In this document: positions 52,951-64,000 of the stretch, one piece after another | Layout: every line of letters starts with the position of its first letter | Numbering within the stretch: position 1 is the first letter of the stretch | Translations under genes and position numbers: made by a program | Notes under the pieces: generated by a model | What the model was told of the DNA's origin: nothing | The model's input: only the letters and a program-made list of their open reading frames with translations | Databases searched by the model: none | NCBI RefSeq assembly: GCF_051014445.1 | Contig: NC_135134.1 | Coordinates: 26,229,672 to 26,293,671 of the forward strand | Reading direction: 5' to 3' | DNA from: Colletes latitarsis | Lineage: Eukaryota > Arthropoda > Insecta > Hymenoptera > Colletidae | DNA length: 64,000 nucleotides

Positions 52951-55900
52951 ACTTTTTCAGTGTGGTACCACATTACTACGTGATCCAAACTAGAAAAAAC
53001 CCAAGATCCGTTCAACAAGTATCTGAAGAATGCGAAAGTATGTGTCTGATGAGGGAAAATCCCGGACCTATCCCAGACCTAACTTGCGTTATCCTCTAAA
53101 ATATTGATCGAAACCAGGTTTAATGGACTGTTTCAGTGTGGTACCACATTACTACGTGATCCAATCCAGAAAAACCCCAGGATCTGGCCATCAAGTATGA
53201 GAAATATGCGAAAGTATGAGCCTGGTGAGGGGAAATCCTAGACCTAACCCAGACCTAACATGCGTTATCCTCTAAAATGTTTATCAAGACCAGATTTAAT
53301 GAACTGTTTCAGTGTGGTACCACATTAGTACATGATCCAAACCAGAATAAGCCAGGGATATGTTCAGCAAGTATGTGAAAAATGCGAAAGTATGACCCTG
53401 ATGGGGGCAAATCCCAGGCCTAATCTAGACCTAACAAGCGTTATCCTCTAAAATATTGATCGAAACTAGGTTTAATGGACTGTTTCAGTGAGGTACCACA
53501 TTACTACGTGATCCAAACGAGAAAAACCGAGGATCTGTTCAACAAGTATGTTAAAAATGCGAAAGTATGTCCCTGATGAGGGCAAATCCCAGGTTTAACC
53601 TAGACATAACATGCGTTATCCTCTAAAATATTCATCGAAACTAGGTTTAATTGAATGTTTCAGTGTGATACCACATTACTACGTGACCCAATCCAGAAAA
53701 AGCCCAGGTTCTAGCCATCAAGTATGAGAAATATGCGAAAGTATGAGCCCGCTGAGGGCAAATCCTAGACCTAACCCAGACCTAACATGCGTTATCCACC
53801 AAAATATTTAACAAGACCAGATTTAATTGAATGTTTCAGTGTGGCACCACATTAGTACATGATCCAAACCAGAATAAGCCAGGGATCTGTTCAACAAGTA
53901 TGTGAAAGGCGCGAAAGTATGACCCTGATGAGTGCAAATCCCAGGCCTAATCTAGACCTAACATTGCGTTATCCTCTAAACTAATGATCGAAACTAGGTT
54001 TAATGGACTGTTTCAGTGTGGTACCACATTACTACGTGATCCAAACCAGAAAAACCGAGGATCTGTTCAATAAGTATGTTAAAAATGCGAAAGTATGACC
54101 CTGATGAGGGCAAATCCCAGACCTATCCCAGACCAAACATGCGTTGACCTCTAAAATACTTTTCAAGACCAGATTTAATTGAATGTTTCAGTGTGGTACC
54201 ACATTACTACGTGATCCAAACCAGAAAAAACCCAGGATCTGTTCAACAAGTATGTGGAGAATGCGAAAGTATATGTCTGATGAGGGCAAATCCCTGGCCT
54301 AACCTAGACATAACATGCGTTATCATCTAAAATATTCATCCAAACCAGGTTTAATCGACTGTTCCAGTGTGGTACCACATTACTACGTGATCCAAACCAG
54401 AATAAAACCCAGGATCTGGCCATCAAGTATGAGAAATATGCGAAAGTATGAGCCTGGTGAGGGGAAATCCTAGACCTAACCCAGACCTAACATGCGTTAT
54501 CCTCTAAAATGTTTATCAAGGCCAGATTTAATGGACTGTTTCAGTGTGGTACCACATTAGTACATGATCCAAACCAGAATAAGCCAGGGATATGTTCAGC
54601 AAGTATGTGAAAAATGCGAAAGTATGACCCTGATGGGGGCAAATCCCAGGCCTAATCTAGACCTAACAAGCGTTATCCTCTAAAATATTGATCGAAACTA
54701 GGTTTAATGGACTGTTTCAGTGAGGTACCACATTACTACGTGATCCAAACGAGAAAAACCGAGGATCTGTTCAACAAGTATGTTAAAAATGCGAAAGTAT
54801 GTCCCTGATGAGGGCAAATCCCAGGTTTAACCTAGACATAACATGCGTTATCCTCTAAAATATTCATCGAAACTAGGTTTAATTGAATGTTTCAGTGTGA
54901 TACCACATTACTACGTGACCCAATCCAGAAAAAGCCCAGGTTCTAGCCATCAAGTATGAGAAATATGCGAAAGTATGAGCCCGCTGAGGGCAAATCCTAG
55001 ACCTAACCCAGACCTAACATGCGTTATCCACCAAAATATTTAACAAGACCAGATTTAATTGAATGTTTCAGTGTGGTACCACATTAGTACATGATCCAAA
55101 CCAGAATAAGCCAGGGATCTGTTCAACAAGTATGTGAAAGGCGCGAAAGTATGACCCTGATGAGTGCAAATCCCAGGCCTAATCTAGACCTAACATTGCG
55201 TTATCCTCCAAACTAATGATCGAAACTAGGTTTAATGGACTGTTTCAGTGTGGTACCACATTACTACGTGATCCAAACCAGAAAAACCGAGGATCTGTTC
55301 AATAAGTATGTTAAAAATGCGAAAGTATGACCCTGATGAGGGCAAATCCCAGACCTATCCCAGACCAAACATGCGTTGACCTCTAAAATACTTTTCAAGA
55401 CCAGATTTAATTGAATGTTTCAGTGTGGTACCACATTACTACGTGATCCAAACCAGAAAAAACCCAGGATCTGTTCAGCAAGTATGTGAAAAATGCGAAA
55501 GTATGACCCTGATGGGGGCAAATCCCAGGCCTAATCTAGACCTAACAAGCGTTATCCTCCAAAATATTGATCGAAACCAGGTTTAATGGACTGTTCCAGT
55601 GTGGTACCACATTACTACGTGATCCAAACCAGAATAAAACCCAGGATCTGGCCATCAAGTATGAGAAATATGCGAAAGTATGAGCCTGGTGAGGGGAAAT
55701 CCTAGACCTAACCCAGACCTAACATGCGTTATCCTCTAAAATGTTTATCAAGGCCAGATTTAATGGACTGTTTCAGTGTGGTACCACATTAGTACATGAT
55801 CCAAACCAGAATAAGCCAGGGATATGTTCAGCAAGTATGTGAAAAATGCGAAAGTATGACCCTGATGGGGGCAAATCCCAGGCCTAATCTAGACCTAACA

Positions 55901-58900
55901 AGCGTTATTCTCTATAATATTCATCGAAGCCAGGTTTAATGGACTTTTTCAGTGTGGTACCACATTACTACCTGATCCAAACCAGAAAAAACCCAGGATC
56001 CGTTCAACAAGTATGTGAGGAATGCGAAAGTATGTGTATGATGAAGGAAAATCCCAGGCCTAACCTAGACCTAACTTGCGTTATCCTCTAAAACATTGAT
56101 CGAAACCAGATTTAATGGACTGTTTCAGTGTGGTACCACATTAGTACATGATCCAAACCAGAATAAGCCAGGGATCTGTTCAACAGGTATGTGAAAAATG
56201 CGAAAGTATGACCCTGATGGGGGCAAATCCCAGGCCTAATCTAGACCTAACAAGCGTTATCCTCTAAAATATTGATCGAAACTCAGTTTAATGGACTGTT
56301 TCAGTGAGGTACCACATTGCTACGTGATCCAAACCAGAAAAACCGAGGATCTGTTCAAGAAGTATGTTAAAAATGCGAAAGTATGTCCCTGATGAGGGCA
56401 AATCCCAGGATTAACCTAGACATAACATGCGTTATCCTCTAAAATATTGATCGAAACCAGGTTTAATTTACTGTTTCAGTGTGGTACCACATTACTACGT
56501 GATCCAAACCAGAAGAAATACAGAATCTGTTCAACAAGTATGTGAAAAACGCGAAACGATGAGCCTGATTAGGGCAAATCCTAGACATAACCCAGATCTA
56601 ACATGCGTTACCCTCAAAATTATTGATCGAAACCAGGTTTAATGGACTGTTTCAGTGTGGTACCACATTACTACGTGATCCAAACCAGAAAAAGCCCAGA
56701 ATCTGGCCATCAAGTATGAGAAATATGCGAAAGTATGAGCCTGATGAGGGCAAATCCTAGATCTAACCCAGACCTAATATGCGTTATCCTCTAAAATATT
56801 TATCAAGACCAGGTCTAATTGAATGTTTCAGTGTGGTACCACATTACTACGTGATCCGAACCAGAAAAAACCCAGGATATGTTCAACAAGTATGTGGAGA
56901 ATGCGAAAGTATGTGTCTGATGAGGGCAAATCCCAGGGCTATCCTAGACATAACATGCGTTATCCTCTAAAATATTTATCAAGACCAGGTCTAATTGAAT
57001 GTTTCAGTGTGGTACCACATTACTACGTGATCCGAACCAGAAAAAACCCAGGATCCGTTCAACAAGTATGTGAAGAATGCGAAAGTATGTGTCTGATGAG
57101 GGAAAATCCTAGACCTAACCTAGACCTAACTTGCGTTATCCTCTAAAATATTGATCGAAACCAGGTTTAATTGACTGTTTCAGTGTGGTACCACATTACT
57201 ACGTGATCCAGTCCAGAAATAGCCCAGGATCTAGCCATGAAGTATGAGAAATATGCGAAAGTATGAGCCTGATGAGGGCAAATCCTAGACCTAACCGAAA
57301 CCTAACATGCGTTATCCTCTAAAATATTTATCAAGACCAGGTTTAATTGATGTTTCAGTGTGGTACCACATTACTACGTGAACCAAACCAGAAAAAACCC
57401 AGGATCCGTTCAACAAGTATGTTAAAACTGCGACAGTATGACCCTGATGAGGGCAATTCCCAGGCCTAACCTAGACCTAACATGCGTTGTCCTCTAAAAT
57501 ATTGATGGAAACCAGGTTTAATTGACTGTTTCAGTGTTGCACTTCATTACTACGTGATACAATCCAGAAAAAGCCCAGGATCTAGCCATCATGTATGAGA
57601 AATATGCGAAAGAATGAGCCTGATGAGAGCAAATCCCAGACCTAACCTAGACCTAACATGAATTATTCTCTAAAATATTGATCGAAACCAGGTTCACTTG
57701 ACTGCTTCAGTGTGGTCCCACATTACTACGTGATCCAAGCCAGAAAAAACCCAGGATCCGTTCGACAAGTATGTGAAGAATGCGAAAGTATGAGTCTGAT
57801 GAGGTCAAATCCCAGACCTATCCCAGACTTAACTTGCGTTATCCTCTAAAATATTGATCGAAACCAGGTTTAATCGACTGTTTCAGCGTGGTACCACATT
57901 ACTACGTGATACAATCCAGAAACAGCCCAGGATCTAGCCATGAAGTATGAGAAATATGCGAAAGTATGAGCCTGATGAGGGCAAATCCTAGACCTAACCG
58001 AAACCTAACATGCGTTATCCTCTAAAATATTTATCAAGACCAGGTTTAATTGATGTTTCAGTGTGGTACCACATTACTACGTGAACCAAACCAGAAAAAA
58101 CCCAGGATCCGTTCAACAAGTATGTTAAAACTGCGACAGTATGACCCTGATGAGGGCAATTCCCAGGCCTAACCTAGACCTAACATGCGTTGTCCTCTAA
58201 AATATTGATGGAAACCAGGTTTAATTGACTGTTTCAGTGTTGCACTTCATTACTACGTGATACAATCCAGAAAAAGCCCAGGATCTAGCCATCATGTATG
58301 AGAAATATGCGAAAGAATGAGCCTGATGAGAGCAAATCCCAGACCTAACCTAGACCTTACATGCGTTATCCTCTAAAATATTGATCGAAACCTGGTTTAA
58401 TTGAATGTTTCAGAGTGGTACCACATTACTATGTGATCCAAACCAGAAAAGACCCAGGATCTGTTCAACAAGTTTGTGAAAAACGCGAAAGTATGAGCCT
58501 GATGAGGGCAAATCCCAGACCTATCCCAGACCTAACTTGCGTTATCCTCTAAAATATTGATCGAAACCAGGTTTAGTGAACTGTTTCAGTGTGGTACCAC
58601 ATTACTACGTGATCCAAACCAGAAAAAACCCAGGTTCCGTTCAAGAAGTATGTGAAGAATGCGAAAGTATGAGTCTGATGTGTGAAAATCCCAGACCTAA
58701 CCTAGACCTAACATGCGTTATCCTCTAAAATATTGATCCAAACCAGGTTTAATGGACTGTTTCAGTGTGGCACCACACTACTACGTGATCCAAACCAGAA
58801 AAAACCCAGGATCTGTTCAACAAGTATGTGAAGAACGCGAAAGTATGAGTCTGATGAGTGAAAATCCTAGACCTAACCTAGACCTAAGATGCATTATCCT

Positions 58901-60791
58901 CTAAAATATTTATCCAGACCAGGTTTCATTGAATGTTTCAGTGTGGTACCACTTTACTACGTGATCCAATCCAGAAATAGCCCAGGATCTAGCCATGAAG
59001 TATGAGAAATATGCGAAAGTAAGAGCCTGATGAGGGCAAATCCTAGACCTATCCCAGACCTAACTTGCGTTATCCTCCAAAATATTGATCGAAACCAGGT
59101 TTAATTGTCTGTTTCAGCGTGGTACCACATTACTACGTGATACAATGCAGAAACAGCCCAGGATCTAGCCATGAAGTATGAGAAATATGCGAAAGTATGA
59201 GCCTGATTGGGGCAAATCCCAGACCTATCCCAGACCTAACTTGCGTTATCCTCTAAAATATTGATCGAAACCAGGTTTAATAGACTGTTTCAGTGTGGTA
59301 CCACATTACTACGTGATCCAATCCAGAAATAGCCCAGGATCTAGCCATGAAGTATGAGAAATATGCGAAAGTATGAGCCTGACGAGGGCAAATCCTAGAC
59401 CTAACCCAAACCTAACATGCGTTATCCTCTAAAATATTTATCAAGACCAGGTTTAATTGGTTGTTTCAGTGTGGTACCACTTTACTACGTGATCCAATCC
59501 AGAAATAGCCCAGGATCTAGCCATGAAGTATGAGAAATATGCGAAAGTAAGAGCCTGATGAGGGCAAATCCTAGACCTAACCCAGACCTAACATGCGTTA
59601 TCCTCTAAAATATTTATCAAGACCAGGTTTAATTGAATGTTTCAGTGTGGTACCACATTACTACGTGACCCAAACCAGAAAAAACCCAGGATCTGTTCAA
59701 CAAGTATGTGAAAAACGCGAAAGTATGAGCCTGATGAGGGCAAATCCCAGACCTATCCCAGACCTAACTTGCGTTATCCTCTAAAATATTGATCGAAACC
59801 AGGTTTAATTGACTGTTTCAGTGTGGTACCACATTACTACGTGATCCAGTCCAGAAATAGCCCAGGATCTAGCCATGAAGTATGAGAAATATGCGAAAGT
59901 ATGAGCCTGACGAGGGCAAATCCTAGATCTAACCCAAACCTAACATGCGTTATCCTCTAAAATATTTATCAAGACCAGGTTTAATTGATTGTTTCATTGT
60001 GGACCCACATTACTACGTGATCCAAACCAGAAAAAAACCCAGGATCCGTTCAATAAGTATGTGAAGAATGCGAAAGTATGAGTCTGATGAGTGAAAATCC
60101 TAGACCTAACCTAGACCTAAGATGCATTATCCTCTAAAATATTTATCCAGACCAGGTTTCATTGAATGTTTCAGTGTGGTACCACTTTACTACGTGATCC
60201 AATCCAGAAATAGCCCAGGATCTAGCCATGAAGTATGAGAAATATGCGAATGTAAGAGCCTGATGAGAGCAAATCCTAGACCTATCCCAGACCTAAGATG
60301 CATTATCCTCTAAAATATTTATCCAGACCAGGTTTCATTGAATGTTTCACTGTGGTACCACTTTACTACGTGATCCAATCCAGAAATAGCCCAGGACCTA
60401 GCCATGAAGTATGAGAAATATGCGAAAGTAAGAGCCTGATGAGGGCAAATCCTAGACCTATCCCAGACCTAACTTGCGTTATCCTCCAAAATATTGATCG
60501 AAACCAGGTTTAATTGTCTGTTTCAGCGTGGTACCACATTACTACCTGATACAATCCAGAAACAGCCCAGGATCTAGCCATGAAGTATGAGAAATATGCG
60601 AAAGTATGAGCCTGGTGAGGGCAAATCCTAGTCTAATCCCAGACCCAACATGCGTTATCCTCTAAAATATTTATCAAGGCCAGGTTTAATTGATTGTTTC
60701 AGTGTGGTCCCACATTACTACGTGATCCAAACCAGAAAAAACCCAGGATCTGTTCAACAAGTATGTTAAAACTGCGACAGTATGAGTCTGA
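52950..60791 (+). repeat. Second copy of the 51-mer unit, second segment (offset 11,088)
   Basis: Matches 41862-49703 at a constant offset of 11,088 bp, exactly 63 monomers, for about 7.8 kb. In the stretches compared I saw only a few single-base differences: 45197 G / 56285 A, 49163 A / 60251 T, and 49458 G / 60546 C. It ends near 60791, where GAGTCTGATGAGGG replaces GAGTCTGCTGAGGG. Confidence 0.88.
53188..55908 (+). repeat. 7-monomer subrepeat, second set
   Basis: The GGCCATCAAG marker recurs at 53188, 54420 and 55652, again two steps of 1,232 bp, mirroring 42100-44820. A shortened pair (51076 and 52132, step 1,056 bp or six monomers) precedes it because of the one-monomer deletion. Confidence 0.83.
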
Positions 60792-63700
60792 TGAGGGCAA
60801 ATCCAAGACCTATCCCAGACTTAACTTGCGTTATCCTCTAAAATATTGATCGAAACCAGGTTTAATCGACTGTTTCAGCGTGGTACCACATTACTACGTG
60901 ATCCAAACCAGAAAAAACCCAGGATCTGTTCAACAAGTATGTGAAAAACGCGAAAGTATGAGCCTGATGAGGGCAAATCCCAGACCTATCCCAGACCTAA
61001 CATGCGTTATCCTCTAAAATATTTATCCAGACCAGGTTTCATTGAATGTTTCAGTGTGGTACCACTTTACTACGAGATCCAATCCAGAAATAGCCCAGGA
61101 TCTAGCCATGAAGTATGAGAAATATGCGAAAGTATGAGCCTGATGAGGGCAAATCCCAGGCCTAAACTAGACCTAACATGCGCTGTCCTCTAAAATATTT
61201 AGCAAGACCAGGTTTAATTGATTGTTTCAGTGTGGTCCCACATTACTACGTGATCCAAACCAGAAAAAACCCATCATCTGTTCAACAAGTATGTGAAAAA
61301 CGCGAAAGTATGAGCCTGATGAGGGCAAATCCCAGACCTATCCCAGACCTAACTTGCGTTGTCCCCTAAGATATTGATGGAAACCAGGTTTAATTGACTG
61401 TTTCAGTGTTGTACTTCATTACTACGTGATGCGATCCAGAAAAAGCCCAGGATCTAGCCATCAAGTATGAGAAATATGCGAAAGAATGAGCCTGATGAGA
61501 GCAAATCCCAGACCTAACCTAGACCAAACATGAATTGTTCTCTAAAATATTGATCGAAACCATGTTTAATTGACTGTTTCAGTGTTGTACTTCATTACTA
61601 CGTGATGCAATCCAGAAAAAGCCCAGGATCTAGCCATCAAGTATGAGAAATATGCGAAAGAATGAGCCTGATGAGAGCAAATCCCAGACCTAACCTAGAC
61701 CAAACATGAATTGTTCTCTAAAATATTGATCGAAACCATGTTTAATTGACTGTTTCAGTGTTGTACTGCATTACTACGTGATGCAATCCAGAAAAAGCCC
61801 AGGATCTAGCCATCAAGTATGAGAAATATGCGAAAGAATGAGCCTGATGAGGGCAAATCCTAGACCTAACCCAGACCTAAGATGCGTTATCCTCTAAAAT
61901 ATTTATCCAGACCAGGTTTCATTGAATGTTTCAGTGTGGTACCAGTTTACAACGTGATCCAATCCAGAAATAGCCCAGGATCTAGCCATGAAGTATGAGA
62001 AATATGCGAAAGTATGAGCCTGATGAGGGCAAATCCAAGACCTATCCCAGACCTAACTTGCGTTGTCCTCTAAGATATTGATGGAGACCAGGTTCAATTG
62101 ACTGCTTCAGTGTTGTACTTCATTACTACGTGATGCAATCCAGAAAAAGCCCAGGATCTAGCCATGAAGTTTGAGAAATATCCGAAAGAATGAGCCTGAT
62201 GAGGGCAAATACTAGACCTGTCCCAGACCTAACATGCGTTATCCTCTAAAATATGGATCGCAACCAGGTTTAATGGACTGTTCCAGTGTGGTACCACACT
62301 ACTACGTGATCCAAACCAGAAAAAACCCAGGATCTGTTCAACAAGTATGTGAAAAACGCGATAGTATGACCCTGATGAGGGCAAATCCCAGGCCTAACCT
62401 AGACCTAACATGCGTTGTCCTCTAAAATATTGATGGAAACCAAGTTTAATTGACTGTTTCAGTGTTGTACTTCATTACTACGTGATGCAATCCAGAAAAA
62501 GCCCAGGATCTAGCCATCAAGTATGAGAAATATGCGAAAAAATGAGCCTGATGAGAGCAAATCCCTGACCTAACCTAGACCTAACATGAATTATTCTCTA
62601 AAATATTGATCGAAACCAGGTTTAATTGACTGTTTCAGTGTTGTACTTCATTACTACGTGATGCAATCCAGAAAAAGCCCAGGATCTAGCCATCAAGTAT
62701 GAGAAATATGCGAAAGAATGAGCCTGATGAGGGCAAATCCTAGACCTAACCCAGACCTAACATGCGTTATCCTCTAAAATATTTATCCAGACCAGGTTTA
62801 ATTGAATGTTTCAGTGTGGTACCACTTTACAACGTGATCCAATCCAGAAATAGCCCAGGATCTAGCCATGAAGTATGAGAAATATGCGAAAGTATGAGCC
62901 TGATGAGGGCAAATCCAAGACCTATCCCAGACCTAACATGCGTTATCCTCTAATATATTTATCCTGACCAGGTTTCATTGAATGTTTCAGTGTGGTACCA
63001 CTTTACTACGTGATGCAATCCAGAAATAGCCCAGGATCTAGCCATGAAGTTTCAGAAATATGCGAAAGTAAGTGCCTGATGAGGGCAAATCCAAGGCCTA
63101 TCCCAGTCCTAACTTGCGTTATCCTCTAAAATATTGATCGAAACCAGGTTTAATTGACTGTTTCAGCGTGGTACCACATTACTACGTGCTACAATCCAGA
63201 AACAGCCCAGGATCTAGCCATGAAGTATGAGAAATATGCGAAAGTATGAGCCTGATGAGGGCAAATCCTAGACCTAACCCAGACCTAACATGCGTTATCC
63301 TCTAAAATATTTATCAAGACCAGGTTTAATTGATTGTTTCAGTGTGGTACCACATTACTACGTGATCCAAACCAGAAAAAACCCAGGATCTGTTCAATAT
63401 GTATGAGAAATATGCGAAAGAATGAGCCTGATGAGAGCAAATCCCAGACCTTACCTAGACCTAACATGAATTATTCTCTAAAATATTGATCGAAACCAGG
63501 TTTAATTGACTGTTTCAGTGTGGTCCCACATTACTACGTGATCCAAACCAGAAAAAACCCAGGATCCGTTCAACAAGTATATGAAGAATGCGAAAGTATG
63601 AGTCTGATGAGTGAAAATCCCAGGCCTAACCTAGACCTAACATGCGTTATCCTATAAAATATTGATCGAAACCAGGTTTAATGGACTGTTTCAGTGTGGT

Positions 63701-64000
63701 ACCACACTACTAGGTGATCCAAACCAGAAAAAACCCAGGATCTGTTCAACAAGTATGTGAAAAACGCGAAAGTATGAGCCTGATGAGGGCAAATCCCAGA
63801 CCTATCCCAGACCTAACTTGCGTTATCCTCTAAAATATTGATCGAAACCAGGTTTAATTGACTGTTTCAGCGTGGTACCACATTACTACGTGATACTATC
63901 CAGAAACGGCCCAGGATCTAGCCATGAAGTATGAGAAATATGCGAAAGTAAGAGCCTGATGAGAGCAAATCCTAGACCTAACACAAACCTAATATGCGTT
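60792..64000 (+). repeat. Right-end array outside the large duplication
   Basis: About 18 monomers that do not continue the 51-mer unit. Many belong to a subfamily with GTGTTGTACTTCATT and GTGATGCAATCC (about 61408, 61584, 61760, 62112, 62464 and 62640), interleaved with CCACTTTAC monomers. Two adjacent monomers at about 61525-61876 are nearly identical and share CAAACATGAATTG. No long-range copy of this segment was found in the window. Confidence 0.78.

Larger units (their letters stand above)
1..64000 (+). repeat. Tandem satellite DNA array, ~176-bp monomer, about 363 copies
   Basis: The whole window is head-to-tail copies of one monomer. The anchor ATGCG (or a variant such as TTGCG, ATGAG, ATGGTG, ATGCA) recurs every 176 bp, with occasional copies 1-4 bp shorter or longer. 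From the anchor at 97 to the one at 63994 there are 363 monomers with a net excess of only 9 bp, so no foreign segment is inserted. All monomers point the same way. No unique sequence, transposon end, rRNA or tRNA was seen. Arrays of this kind form centromeric or pericentromeric heterochromatin in plants and animals; that role is inferred. The family and species are not recognised. Every stretch of the window, including all intervals between the blocks listed below, holds this satellite. Confidence 0.98.

Noticed and set aside
1..64000. CRISPR array
   Set aside because: Units are contiguous 176-bp monomers that vary along their whole length. There are no short constant repeats with unique spacers and no cas genes.
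1..64000. Assignment to a named satellite such as Brassicaceae 176-180-bp, cucumber 177-bp or primate alpha satellite
   Set aside because: Only the length matches. I could not recognise the sequence from memory, and the HindIII site AAGCTT typical of the Brassicaceae family is absent from the monomer consensus. A database search would decide.

Overview
The whole 64 kb window is one uninterrupted tandem satellite array with a monomer of about 176 bp. There are no genes, no RNA genes and no transposon that I can support. Taking the A of the recurrent ATGCG as phase zero, that anchor lies at 97 near the left edge and at 63994 near the right edge. The distance is 63,897 bp, or 363 monomers of 176 bp plus 9 bp, so the array keeps its register throughout and leaves no room for an insertion of more than a few bases. 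One counted monomer (48505-48680) is 72/176 G+C, about 41%. All monomers run in the same (+) orientation.

A long, homogeneous, single-orientation array with near-nucleosomal period and multi-kilobase higher-order duplications is what centromeric or pericentromeric heterochromatin of a plant or animal looks like. I therefore infer a eukaryotic nuclear chromosome, probably at or near a centromere. I do not recognise the satellite family and do not name a species. Monomer length alone (171-180 bp is common) cannot decide it.

Layout. (1) About 1-22.2 kb, left domain: monomers with motifs such as TACCGCCTTAC and AACAAAGACC, built from multi-kilobase blocks copied at spacings of 2,820/2,644, 6,340, 10,746/8,102, 10,390, 6,341/5,988 and 4,579/4,403 bp. 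(2) About 22.2-40.7 kb, middle domain: other monomer variants (ATGAGTTATTCT, CATTACAACGGGATCC) with copies at 3,872, 2,110, 5,805/5,981 and 1,760 bp, interrupted by two islands of left-domain monomers (about 25.2-26.9 and 33.1-34.6 kb). (3) About 40.7-60.8 kb, right domain: a 51-monomer unit (8,976 bp) followed by a second, rearranged copy of 63 monomers (11,088 bp). Both contain a 7-monomer (1,232 bp) subrepeat. (4) About 60.8-64 kb: array outside that large duplication, rich in a subfamily that has lost the central KpnI palindrome.

The open reading frames are by-products of the repeat. 176 is 2 modulo 3, so a frame opened at ATGCG is closed by the TAA of CTCTAA one monomer later, giving the same 63-codon ORF many times. 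The information in this window lies in its repeat architecture: monomer subfamilies, conserved dyads, and a readable history of unequal exchange.
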